Source: Dipteris shenzhenensis
Taxonomy: Eukaryota > Polypodiophyta > Polypodiopsida > Gleicheniales
Length of the DNA: 64,000 nt
Assembly (NCBI GenBank): GCA_047967505.1
Contig: CM106538.1
Strand: one strand, 5' to 3'
The notes below the pieces were generated by a model, which was given only the letters and a program-made list of their open reading frames with translations, did no database searches and was not told the DNA's origin. This document shows positions 9,813 to 21,500 of the stretch, in pieces. Each line of letters begins with the position of its first letter. Position 1 is the stretch's first letter. The translations under genes and the position numbers were made by a program.

Positions 9813-11200
9813 CCATTGGTTGCCTCCAATGGCAAAAATAAATCTCTGAAGGAAAAATGTGCGCTCAAGAGTAGTCTCAAGGCTTTCATTGCAAAATGAG
9901 CTGGCTGTTCAAAAATGACAGCAAATGTCAAGAAGTGACAAACCAAAAATTGATTGCTCAAACAATGAGCTAAATGCACGCGCTGTCCCGAAAAATATGA
10001 CCTGCAAAACAATATCTGTCCGGTCACCCTTGCCAAAGATACCTGTCTTGCAAAAATATCAGCCCAAAACAAGGGGCAAATGTCTGCAAATGTATCCAAT
10101 GATCAATTGAGCTGTAAATGTCCAAGATGGAGGCTGCGTGCCTCAAATCTGACAAGACAAGCAGCCCAAATCAAGGGGCAAATGCATAATATTCCCAAAT
10201 TGAGGTGAATAAAGCAAATGTCATTGCAATGGACAACCAATCTGGCAAAAGCCCCAAAATCTGAGAGGGCAAATATGCCAAAAAGAGGGCAAATTGGGAA
10301 ACGCCCCAAATTGTGCTGCAAGTTGCAAATGTTATTCAATGTGCTGCAATTCCAAAACAATGTCAATGTTCTTGCATGCCAATGTCTACCAAATGCCGAA
10401 AATTGGCTGTACCAAGCCAATGTCACTGCAACAAAATTGACAAAACCCCCAATCTGGAAGGGCAAAACTGTCAAATTTGGGGCAAATGACCAAAAGCCCC
10501 AAATTTTGCTAAAATAAAGCAAATGTGACAAAATAACCTGCAAATCTAAAAATATCCCGCAATCTATCAGCAATAGATCCAAAATCCCCGGTGTCAGAGT
10601 GGAAATGAAGTTACAATAGGGCAAAAGCCCCAAAATGTGACCAAAAGGGGCAAATGTCATTGCAAAATCTCAAAATCACCTCAATGTCACTGCAATGTAT
10701 ACAAGAGGGTGAAAAGCTTCAAATCCAACTGTACCAGGCAGATCTGAGTCAAGAGGGAGAGAATCCCAGCCAAATGGTGCTAGAGCAGGTTGGAGCACCT
10801 GGAGGAAGGCCCGAATGACTGAAAAGAGTCCATATATGAGCACAAAACCTCCCAAAATTGTTCAAAAATGCTCGAAATCAACTTTTGACAAGTCGTATGG
10901 ATTCTAGACAGTTTCGCGTACCTGTCCGCACAGGTTTGTACGGCCGTATGGATGCCCGTACAACTATACGGGCATCCGTCGAGATGGTGCGGGACAGGGT
11001 CGTTTGTATGCGGACAGCTCAGAAATTTCAGAAAACGTTGAAATCGGACCTCAAAAAGTTAAAAAGCAGTTGCTGGACTGTTTTTAAGCTCAAAAAACAG
11101 GTTTCTAGCGATGAAATGAGGCACCGGACTGAGTTGGAGCAAAATGGCAGGTATGAGCAATGGGAGAGCATGAGGGAAGGCAGGTAGAAGCAAGAGAACC
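9813..11200 (-). other. Copia-A untranslated leader, about 1.4 kb
   Basis: No convincing gene lies between the PBS and the gag start. The minus strand is rich in recurrences of GGGGCTTTTGCC- and TTTGGGGC-like motifs (+ strand near 10250, 10490, 10618). Near the PBS end it has a TACGG-rich cluster (about 10915-11015) with a perfect inverted repeat GGATGCCCGTA / TACGGGCATCC. A similarly long leader with TACGG motifs is found in Copia-B (33.2-34.8 kb). Confidence 0.6.
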
Positions 11201-11213
11201 TACTCTGATACCA
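11201..11213 (-). other. Copia-A primer-binding site (tRNA-iMet)
   Basis: The minus strand reads TGGTATCAGAGTA, one base after the LTR end (…CCCAACA). It matches the plant initiator tRNA-Met PBS. Confidence 0.9.
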
Positions 11214-11214
11214 G

Positions 11215-11393
11215 TGTTGGGTGTAGGAAGCAAACAACAAGCTGGAGCAAAATGTAGTACTGCTCAAATGGATAAGAGGAAAATACAAAGGGTGGCCTAT
11301 ATGGCCCCCAAGTCAACCATATGGTTGACCAGAGAAGTCAACTCATAGAGTTGACCTGACCTACAAGGCTCATACCAAGGCTAAGTGCTAACA
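11215..11393 (-). repeat. Copia-A 5' LTR with W-box palindromes
   Basis: Starts TGTTGGGTG and ends GCTAACA on the + strand, about 179 bp. The outer limit is inferred from the TG…CA ends because the 3' LTR is lost. It contains the palindrome GTCAACCATATGGTTGAC (11312-11329), a second inverted repeat GTCAACT/AGTTGAC (11337-11355) and GGCCTATATGGCC (11294-11306). Together these give four TTGACY (WRKY W-box) sites within about 45 bp. Confidence 0.7.
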
Positions 11394-12310
11394 ATGTCGA
11401 CAGTTGTGCTTGTTGATAACATAGCAAGCTTCATCCAGGTGGATTAGATGAGGCATGACTGACTTGGAATTTTGTTACATAATATTTGTGATTTGTACTA
11501 ACTCCAAGGCTAATCATTGGTTCTGAATCTATCTTTATTCCAAGAAACATGTGATGTTGCAATGCTTTGGGAATTCTGAGAATTGCAGCTTTGATTGATT
11601 TTTCTCCATTTTAAAGTGGAATTTTGGATTTACTGTTTCAAGATGAGTAGCATATACAACACAAGAATGACAGAAAGCACGGGTTCGGAATTGCAATTAT
11701 GAAAGAGGCTTATTATATTAGATCACAGTTGTTTGAGATGCCATGCAATTTTTTTTTTCAAGAATGAGATGCCATGTAATTTTCAGATCTCAACCATTGA
11801 AATTTCTGTCCTTGAGGAACACTAATATCGTAGTTGCAAATGTTGTAATTTGCCTTTCGACAGGGTGACCTCATTAGGACAAATGCTAGGTCGTGGGTAA
11901 TTTGGTGTGTGTTATCTAAATCCATGCTTCAATATTATTTTGATTCATGTGAAAGTAGGAAACTAGCATGGAGATTAAAGGTCCCCATGATCTTTAACAA
12001 TCACATATATAGTATGAAGATGGTGGTAGGGGAGGGAGGCAATTACTCGGGACATAAAATCTCTGAGGCCACCAAGCTTACAAAGAGTGGAATTTCTTTT
12101 TTGAAATCTACAAAAGCTAGACATTTGTTGGGATAGGATGTCAAATCTCAAGATAGATTGGAGGAGGTGTACCATCTAGTTTATTGAACATGGACACGAG
12201 ATGGCTCTTTCATACCTGTGGAATCCACTTTTTTGAAGACCATCTTTAAAGCATTAGCCCATTCATGCAATTAGCCTTGTAATCATTAGAATGGACATGT
12301 TTAAGGGGAC
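11394..12310. other. No recognised gene
   Basis: AT-rich sequence between two retroelement relics. Short frames at 11909-12136 (+) and 11975-12175 (-) have no recognisable motif. Presumably host intron or flanking DNA. Confidence 0.5.
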
Positions 12311-12664
12311 AAGTTTTTGAGGATCACCACGACTCCCTGAACACTAAGTGGCTCCGAACCTTCATGTCCCACAATGGGTACTGGGTCTCCTCGAGCTTGC
12401 CTGCCTCACTACAATTTGCGATTTGGTATCTGTTGGCCATGATAATGAATGAAATACGACAAAAAGGGTTTAAGAGTGTTGCACACTTGTTTGAACTTGA
12501 GCCTCCCACCTGGGGACAATCCTTAGGTGCCTGCCTGAACCGAGCCTCGCTCTTGGGTACAATCCTTTAGACACCGAAGCTAATGTCTCTGAGCAATGAA
12601 TCAAGGTTGTCCATCAGAAAGGGCCTTGCCTTCAAGCTCCACTTCTGAGAATTTCCGTCAGAGA

Positions 12665-12674
12665 TCTGATACCA
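12665..12674 (-). other. gagLTR-2 primer-binding site
   Basis: The minus strand reads TGGTATCAGA, abutting the LTR end at 12675. Confidence 0.8.
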
Positions 12675-13589
12675 TTTTAGAAAATGAAATCCCACCAGAG
12701 GGTATCCTGCAGCGGAAGACTGAAAGATTAGCCCAAGAATTACACGTGGAAGTGTTTCGCTAAGGAATCAAGCTTCATCAAGTGTGTATACTTCACAACC
12801 ATTCATGTGTGCAGACTAGCAAATAGACTGTGCTCAAAGACAATATAGAAGCAACTCTTATATGTTTTCGTCCGTCCACAAACTGGACAAGATACATCAC
12901 CAAAAGATTCTCCTACTGTATGCCTGGCACCTATAGATCTCTGAGCCCACGTGCTCCAGTGAGCGTATGTAGATTCTTTGTCCAAAGGATCCCTTCGAGC
13001 TTGCTGTCTAGAAACTCAGCTCCTTGAGCTAAGTCTACATCCCTCTGCAGGTCACCTTCACCTCTGGTGTATAGGCCCAAGGATGGCCCTCTTGCTGCTC
13101 CTCCTTACTCTTGGATTGCTGTTCCAAGTGATGTGGCCTCCTTTATAGGGCTCAAGGCCCAGCCAACTTGACATACCCATGAGCCTCTTCCTAGCCAACT
13201 CAGCCTGCCCCTACCAGCCGACTGGCTTGGGGAGGCTATAAATAGCCCCTAGGGCTTAGTTCCTTGTTTTGATTGGCCTTGCTTGGCCACATGGCTTCCA
13301 GCCATTGGCCAAGGCAGTTCTACCCTTTAAGCTTTGCCCCAAACCTGCCCATAGGGTTCCTAGTGCATTTCTGTCCTCTCCATGTGTGGACAGCATCTGG
13401 ATCTAGATCTGCCCTCCATGGTGGATCTCCTTTGCCAGGTACTTCCATATTCTCTTTGCTGCCCACATGACAGCTCACGTGCTGCCCATATGGGCCTATG
13501 CCTATTACTACTATTCTATGGTCCACCCCCCCGATGCACTCCTCATATGGGGGCTCACAAGTGGGGAGGTGACTAGTCCGATTTCAACA
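12675..13589 (-). repeat. gagLTR-2 5' LTR
   Basis: About 915 bp, ending GATTTCAACA on the + strand. Similar in layout to the 1.04-kb LTRs at 5.3 and 8.5 kb but clearly diverged. No partner LTR is in the window. Confidence 0.75.
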
Positions 13590-13652
13590 TGATGCCCATT
13601 GCTATGAAGTAAAGTCTAAAAATCAAAGAATCTCAATCGCATTTATCAAGCA

Positions 13653-14284
13653 CTATCCCAAGATTGAAACTGCACACTGTGTTGTATTTTTAGAGGATGA
13701 GCTTGGGCATGTTCCTGGATTCATCTAGATATGTGCTTCCGCTGTATTAGCGGATATGCAAATTTCACCTTGTGAAGTTTTCGTCCATGTTGCGGCCTAT
13801 TGATATTGCGATAAATTCTTTCTATTTGAATGGTGCATTGCCCTATCAGATGGTCTAAGCATTTTTTTGCTTGGATGCTAAAATCATGTAGTCTTCACAA
13901 GCAGTTGTAGCTTGAATGAAGAGAATGTGGAATTTTTTTGATTAGCCTTCTCCTTTAGTGCTAGCCTTTGTCACAGCTGAGTCTGCCCTTCACCTCTGGA
14001 GTGTTGACAGAAACTCAGTACGAAGACCTTTGTATAAATGGATGCTCTAGTATGTGTGGGTGTGTGGATTTGTATGTGTGAGAGCATATGTTTATACTAT
14101 AGTCTACACCCACTGCTGGGCTGATGACGTCAGTGGGGGATGTCATAGTAGCTAGTCCCTGCTATGTGTGATGGAGTTTATGGTTTTCAGTCTTATGATT
14201 GACTTTTGTGAGATTGAAACTGCTATGTGTTGTATTTTTAGAGAATGAGTTTGGGCATGTTCCTAGATCCATCTAGATATATAT
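13653..14284. mobile_element. Dimer repeat copy 1 (truncated monomer plus full monomer)
   Basis: It consists of the last about 80 bp of a roughly 550-bp monomer (13653-13732, ending CTAGATATGT) followed by a full monomer (13733-14284, GCTTCCGCTG… to CTAGATATAT). It is flanked by near-identical direct repeats ATTTATCAAGCA (13641-13652) and ATTTATTAAGCA (14283-14294). The same arrangement occurs at 53778-54573. No protein is encoded. The 5'-variable, 3'-fixed ends and flanks longer than 5 bp point to target-primed retroposition. Confidence 0.65.
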
Positions 14285-14294
14285 TTATTAAGCA

Positions 14295-15306
14295 AAATTT
14301 TCAATTAAGGCTAAAACAATATGCTTGGAAATCACAGTAAATATGCAAAAGCTGAAAAACAAAAATTGTGAAAATCTTAGAAATTATGTATCTATCGTGC
14401 ATGAGCGGCATAAAATTTTATTCTTAAACAAGGCTTGCATATTTTACTGTATGATGCCTTTGATAAGAACATGCTCTAGTCAGGTGCATAGGAAGTTAAA
14501 GCCTAGACTGCTTAGATTCACTTTTATTGTAATTCTTTCTACAAATCTTAATGCACATGGATTTAAAATGAAAAAGACATTAAATATAAACCACTTGCTT
14601 ACTTTTTTCTAAAATTTCAAATTGTTTTATGTCCTCCCCCCCCCCCCCCCCCCCCCTTTTGCCTCCCTCCAAACACTCTCTCTCTCTTCCTCCCTTGCCT
14701 CTCCATTAAGGTTATACTTGAAGTCGAGGGCATAGGTTCAAGCGCTTCTTAGCTGCAGCCTTGCTGTGAGCACAACACCATATGATCAGAGTCAAGCTTG
14801 ATATATGCTTGCTTTGCAGCCGCTTTCTCTCTACAAATTTTTTGATCAACCAGTAAAGCTATTGGTAGCTATTTGAAAGCTAATATTGAGGCATAAGAAG
14901 CACTCAGCAGACATGGAACTAGAGAAAACTAGTTTAGTATGGTATGTTTTTTCTTTTGGCAATGTTGTTATTGACTATTATGCATATGGCTTGTATTGGA
15001 TTAGTAAAATGGATGGTTTTTAAAGCTTCCTTAACTAGGATATGTTTTTATCACTGTGTATCATGCTGGTTCTTTTGAGGACATTCTTGATCTGATCATT
15101 TATCCTCCCCTCCCCTTGCCTGCTCACCCCTTCCTGCATTCTCTGTCTGATCTTTTGCTTCATACCTCAGTTTTGGCAATTTGTAGTGTAAACGTGTGTT
15201 ATTTTTCTGAAGTTATGAAGGTTTAATGCATGTAAGTAAATTGATAGCTCAGTATTATCAATGCTTGAACAAACTTTAATGTTTCAAACCGTTGACTTTT
15301 TTACAG
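14295..15306 (+). other. Intron sequence upstream of USP39 exon a
   Basis: AT-rich, no gene recognised. It contains a poly-C run (about 14634-14656) and CT-rich tracts. The last bases (TTTTTTACAG) form the splice acceptor for the exon starting at 15307. Confidence 0.7.
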
Positions 15307-15551
15307 GTGTTGGATTTTGACTTTGAGAAATTTTGTTCTGTGTCCCTATCAAACTTGAATGTCTATGCATGCTTGGTCTGCGGAAAGTACTTTCAAGGGA
15401 GGGGTCGCAGTTCTCATGCCTACACTCATAGCCTTGAGGCAGGCCATCACGTCTTCATTAATCTACTTGCAGAGAAAGTCTATTGCTTGCCAGACGGATA
15501 TGAAGTAAATGATCCATCTTTGGATGACATTCGCCATGTGCTGAATCCAAG
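15307..15551 (+). CDS. USP39: USP39 exon a: ZnF-UBP domain
   Basis: Acceptor TTTTTTACAG, donor AAG|GTATGC. Encodes [10 protein letters not shown] to DDIRHVLNP, with the zinc-binding Cys/His set ([20 protein letters not shown]). Ends two bases into an Arg codon completed by the next exon 23 kb away. Confidence 0.95.
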
Positions 15552-18500
15552 GTATGCTCCTCAAACATGTCATCAACGTTATTTTGGTGTCTCTACTATC
15601 AAATGTAAGGTCTACTTTTTATACTTTTAGAATATTGCTTCACTGAGAATAGCACACACTAGCAAAATATAATTATCCTCTAGTCTTAACCAAAGGTTTG
15701 GTTGGTTGCTTGGACAATAGCACTATGTACCAATACTGACTCAAGTTTGTACTTTTTGAAGCATGCGAGGTTGGACTCTTTGCATGGGTTGTACTTGCAG
15801 CATTGCAACATTTAGTATCACTTTGGATTGCCGAATTTGGTAGCGCTAACTCTTATGACTAATTAGGTTGATTGCAACCAACTTATGCTCTGAAGAATTT
15901 CTCATTATCAAACATAGATGCCGCTTGAAGACAGAGATGTCCTCTTTGAGGTAGTCTTGTCTCTCATGGTTCAGCATGTGGTTGATCTCATATGTTTGCT
16001 TGGCTCATGCCATATCAATGTCCACTGCCTAGGGCTAGGAGTCATGAAAGGCAATACTAGACTACCATGAGCCATGCATGACAACTTAAGTGAGGCTCTA
16101 TGAGCCTTTGAAGAACTTCTCAAGAGTTGCAAGAAGTGATCATCATTGGATGCTTAAAGAGTATTCATGACCTAACAACATTTTTTGCATTACCAACTCT
16201 CCAATGGCTACCTCCTTGTCATGGAGATCTGATGCATCATTGACTCCTACGTTGTAGCATCATTTGCCCTTGTTGCTTCCCTTGTTGTATGAGGGAGTTT
16301 ATTTTGTATTTATTTTTAGGAGCCATGATAACAAGTACATTGGCATGGCGCTTCCCCTTCTAAAGGTTAGATCATAGATGGTAGGATGGAGTAAGTTGTT
16401 TGTACTTTGACCCCCAAACCCTCTATAATGAATCGCTACTTCTCTCTTCTCAAGTTATTTTGCGAGTCCTAGTGCATATAGAATTATGGCTTGGATCAAT
16501 GTGGTGGTGTAGAACCTTTCCACCTCACAAATTCATAGTTGTGAGTTGCTACATTTTTTCTACCAAAGCCCAAGTACATGTTGCAATGAAAGAGGCTTGG
16601 GCTGGATTGGTGAAGCGCCAGAGATGGCAGGAAAGGGGGGAAGAGGAGAGGGGAGAGGAAAGAGGAGAGAGAGAGATATGAGGGAAAGGGATAGAGGGAG
16701 AGGAAGAGAGAGAGAAGAGTGAGGGGAAGAGAGATGGAGAGAGAGTGTAGGCAGCACGTATGAGGAAGGATGTGGGAGTAGATAGGATTAGATGTCACAT
16801 CAAAAGGTACCCAAATAGGGGTGGATGGGGACTTAACCTAAGAGGCCTCTAAAGGTCCTCTAAATTGCCCCTTTTTCCCCTTCTTTACAGCCATCCCTTC
16901 CCATAGAATTTTGCCCTCAAAATTTTATAGCATGGCTGTCCAAAAAGAGTGTAACAAACAGCAACTACTAATCAGCCCGGTAGGAGATAGGGGTGGTCCT
17001 GGAAATGCTTTCTGCCTGCCATGAATTTCCATCCTCAGGGAGTCCCCGCCACTTGATAAGATACTTCATGTAGACCTTGTTGCGGAGCACATGGTCTCTG
17101 AAACCCACGATGTGCTCTGGAACATAGAGGATGTGGTTGTCCTCATCCATAGGTGGCAACTCGGGAAGAACATGGACACGCTGTCCCACATGTGGTTTCA
17201 GCAAAGTCACATGGAAAACATCATGGATCTTGGAGGTACTGGGTAGCTCCATGTGATGTGCTACCTCTCCAAACTTGCGGATGACGCAAATGCACATAAT
17301 CTCCCTATTTGAAAGACAAATATCTCCTGTGTTCATCTGCATATTTCTTCTGCTTGGCTTGGGCATCTTGCATATTCTTTTTTGCCAACTGCAGAAGGGC
17401 ATCCATCCTCTCCGAGTCATTCCGTGCTTGCTGATTTTTCACAGCCATGTTAGCAATTGAAGAAGGCATCTTCACCTTGCATCCGTACATTGCCTCAAAC
17501 GGGCTCATGCCAATGGAGAGATGCTTGGTACTAATGTAGCAAAATTCAGCAACTGCTGCCAACCATTTATCCCAAGCCTTCTGAGTATCATGACAAAAGT
17601 GCCTCAAATATTCCTCCACCCATTTGTTCACCCTTTCCGACTGTCCATCATTCTCAGGATGGTAAGCAATGCCCACTGCTGTAAATTACTCCTGCCAAAA
17701 GTGACCCATAAATTTTGCATCTCTGTCACTAACAATTCCCTGAGGGAAGCCATGATGCTTAAAGACATGCTCAATGAATTGCCAAGCAACCCGTGATGCT
17801 GAATACCGGGTGTTAGTGGGTATGAAATGGGCTTGTTTTGTCATCCTATCCACCAACAATAGAGACGCTGTTTCATCCCCTCTCTGTAGAAGGCAATCCT
17901 GTGATGAAATCTATTGCTATGTGCATCCATTTGTCCTCTAGAATGGGTAATGGCTGCAAAAGACCTGCGGGTAACTTGCTGTCCAATTTATTATGTTGGC
18001 AAGGCAAGCATTCAGCTACGTATTTAACCACATCCCTCCACATGCCTTCCCAAAAGCTCTTGTATGTTTTAGTGACACTCATATGTCCAGCCATGGGAGA
18101 GGAGTGCATTTCTTGCAAAACCAGCTGTCTATTTTTTGAGTCTGGCACTAAATAAATTCTGTCTTGGCACCACAACAGTCCATTATGCAATTTGCATTCT
18201 GGATAACCCTGGCTAGAAGGCTTCTGCAAATCTGAAAATATGGGAGCTGCCTTAGAATTCTGCATATACTCTTCTTGAATGCCATGAATCCACTCCTGAT
18301 ATATGGTAGAGATAGCAGACAAATTGCAAGCCCACATCCTGGACAAGGCATTTGCAAATTTTCCTTCCCTTTTCTGTACTCAATGTCAAAATCATCGGAT
18401 TGGACTGCAGCCAACCACCTCTTCTACTTATAGGACAAATTTGGCTGGGTGAGGAAGAATCTGAGTGTCCTATGATCTGTTTTCACCTTAATTTTACTCC

Positions 18501-21500
18501 CATACAGATAGTGGTGCCATTTCTTGAATGCATGCAAGATAGCCAATATCTCCTGATCATAAACATGGTAATTGAGTTCTTTGGCATCAAACTTCGTGCT
18601 TTCAAAGGCTATTACCCCGTGCTCCTGCCTCAGAACAGCCCCCAATCCTTTGCCACTGGCATTTGCCTCCACAATGAAAGGATACGAAAAATCAGGGCAT
18701 ACCAAGACAGGTGCATGAGTGAGAGCAAATTTCAGGTCTTCAAAGCTACGTTGTGCTTCCTTTGACCACCGAAAAGCATCCTTCTTCAAGAGGTCAATAA
18801 GAGGAGCTTCCCTCTTGGCAAATTTGCGAATAAAGCACCTATAGAAGGAAGCAAGATCTAAAAATCCTCTCAATTGGGTGGGATTTTGTGGCTGTGGCCA
18901 ATCTTTGATGCATTTCACCTTTGTAGGATCCATCCGAATGCCCATGCCCTAGGTACTCAACCTCCTTTGCCATAAAAGTGCATTTGCTGGCTTTTGTATA
19001 AAGCTGATGCATCCTCAAAATTTCCAGCACCTACTTCACATGCTCAATGTGCTCTTGTCTATCCTTGCTGTAAATGAGGATATCATCAATGAAAACCAGC
19101 ACGCATTTGAAAAGAAGTGGCTGCAATATCTTGTTCATCAATGCCTTGAAGGTGACTGGTGCATTAGTCAATCCAAAAAGCATCACCTTGAATTCATACA
19201 AGCCCCGTTTTGTGCGGAAAGCCATCTTGTGCTCATCTCCTTCTTTCACCCTGATTTGATGGTCACCAGACCTCAAATCTATCTATGTGAAAAACTGAGC
19301 ACCCTTGAGTTCAAACAATAGATCATCTATCATGGGGATTAGAAACTTGTTCTTGATAGTGGCCTTATTTAGATCCCTGTAATCAATGCACATGCGGTAC
19401 GATCCATCTTTCTTCTTCACCAGAAGCACCGGGGAGGCAAAAGGAGAAGTGCTATGAGAGATGATGTTCTTCTCAAGCAATTCCCGCACTTGTATTACTC
19501 CCGCTCAACCTTAGAGAGACGGTATGGGGCTTTGTTTATGGGCTTACTGCCAGGCTCTAGGACAATGGCATGATCCACATCCCTCTTGGGAGGCAATTGG
19601 GATGGCATATCAGCAAATACATCAGGAAACTCCGAGAGCAACTACTGCATATCACGATTCTCAACACGGGGAATGCTACCCCTTGAGATATTGACACATT
19701 CAATGCATAGAGGGCATGGTCCTTTCTGAGATCTCTGGCTAGTTGCCTTGCTGAAATGACCTGCAATTTAGGAGTGGCAATGCCATGCAATGCTACAGTT
19801 CTACCCTTGTGGACAAAGCTGAGTGATAAGGCATTTAAATCCATGCTGATTTTACCCAAAGTTTTGAACCAATTGCAGCTCAAGACAGCATATATTGGGC
19901 CCATATCCAATGCCAAGAGATCCCCAACAAAATCATAATCCTCAGAGACCTTGATCCTTGCATCTTGGCAACCAAAAGCTGTCCATTTGCCACCTCTATT
20001 CTCAGGCCATGATCAATCTGGGTAGCAATCAGTCCCAACTTTTGGTCTTCGAGTTGATGAAACTATGAGTGCTACCGCTGTCCACAAGCATGTGAACAGT
20101 GCTGCCATTAAATTGCCCTTTGAATATGATAGTTTCAGCACTTCTAGCACCCATCAAGGCAAGAAAAGAGATGGCATAAATTGTTTGCTGCGCATCCCGA
20201 TAGATCTCGTCCTCGTCTACAGGAGCATTTCCACTTGCATCCTCTCATGCATGAAAAGGCATAGCAACTTGATGCTCCACATGAAAGGCTGTAGGCCAAT
20301 GGCCTCGCATGCCACAGGTGGGTTGAGGTCATTGGATTGTATACCATGCATATTATGTTCAATAGCACGACCGGGATCAAAGGGAAATTAGCCCCCTTCC
20401 ATACTAGAGCTTCTTCCATGTTCTGTGCACCCTCTGAATCATCATGAGTGGCATCCAAAGTCTCAGAAGCATCCATTAAATCCTCATCATCCGATATCTC
20501 AATAATCATGCTGAGTTTTGCAGTACCACTTTTACGCATTAGTAAACTTCCCGATGCTCAGGAGTCCACTTCTCACCACACTTAAAGCATGAGTTTGCCC
20601 GCTTTCGGCTGTCCATAATAGCCATCATGTGTTGTTTAAATTCTGTTTTTTCATTTCCAACTCTTGGCTTAGCTCCTGGCTTAGCATATGGCATCTTGCT
20701 GCCTGTGACAGTGGGAAACCTTGGAAATGGTGGTGCTGCTAATTTCCTATTATGCCAATCAGTCACCTTAGGCTTCTTCTCAGCCTCATTTGCATTCCCA
20801 TATGCGCTGCCCGTTGTCGACAATCTTATACTTGCTAGCATATTTGGTCTCAAACACCTCTGCCAATTGGGCTGCTTGCTCAATTGTTTGAGGGTTATGT
20901 GCCTTGACATTTGCAGCGAGAGGACTCAATCCCTGGATGAAACGCAGCAACTTCCCTCTCTCAGATACGTCCTGTACAAACAAGGAAAGTCTCCAAAAGC
21001 GTTGCAAGTACCCTTGGACGGTACCAGTCTGCGACAATGCATAGAATTCAGCCAGATATTGCTCCAGTATGAGCGGGGATACAACTGTGGTGATCATCAA
21101 TTCCTTGAACTCCTTCCATGTGGCTGGCTTCTGAGGCGAGTCCCTCATATAATGCCACCAAGTATGTGCATAGTCTTGCATGTGCATACCTGCAAAGATA
21201 ATGTGGTCCTCATCTTGCTTTGGGTAGAAGCGGAAATAATCTTCTAGCTTTGTAAGCCACTCCTCCAGCTCATTAGGTGTGCGAGTGTCCCCTTTGAACT
21301 TATGAACTGTGAGTTTGTCCTTGATATCCTTGGCTGCATAATTCCTGTGTGTGTAACCTTCGGAAGTGCGGGCATCATCACGCTTGAGGTTCACATAATC
21401 GGAAAAGGACATCTCAAGTTTGATGGCCTCAGGTAGGGCCTTATATGAACGCAGGAATCTACCAGCATCTCATCAAAAGTGGCATGCTTCCCACCACTAA

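Larger units (their letters stand above)
2119..11393 (-). mobile_element. Copia-A: Ty1/Copia LTR retrotransposon, 3'-truncated, split by a nested element
   Basis: On the minus strand the order is 5' LTR (11393-11215), initiator-Met PBS (11213-11201), a long leader (about 11200-9813), gag (9812-9507), a 4.2-kb nested insertion (9506-5322), the rest of gag (5321-about 4640), protease and integrase (4627-about 3000), and reverse transcriptase (about 2900-2119). PR, then IN, then RT is the Copia order. The frame is broken by several shifts and stops. The element stops in RT just after the YVDD region; RNase H, PPT and 3' LTR are missing. Gag reads through the insertion site once the nested element is removed (…RDAQAHS before, IIAFSVKR after), which proves the nesting. 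Confidence 0.85.
12311..13589 (-). mobile_element. gagLTR-2: 5' stub of a relative of gagLTR-1
   Basis: On the minus strand it has one LTR (13589-12675), a PBS (12674-12665, TGGTATCAGA) and the beginning of gag near 12440-12330 (MANRYQIANCS, YPLWDMKVRSHLVF), comparable with KIRSHLVAHKLW in gagLTR-1. The rest of the element is absent. The LTR shares its start (TTTTAGAAAATG here, TGTTAGAAAATA there), the …AGAGGGTA…GCAGCGGAAGAC block and the GGGGAGGTGAC end with gagLTR-1, so the two are related families. The first LTR dinucleotide TG has become TT. Confidence 0.75.
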
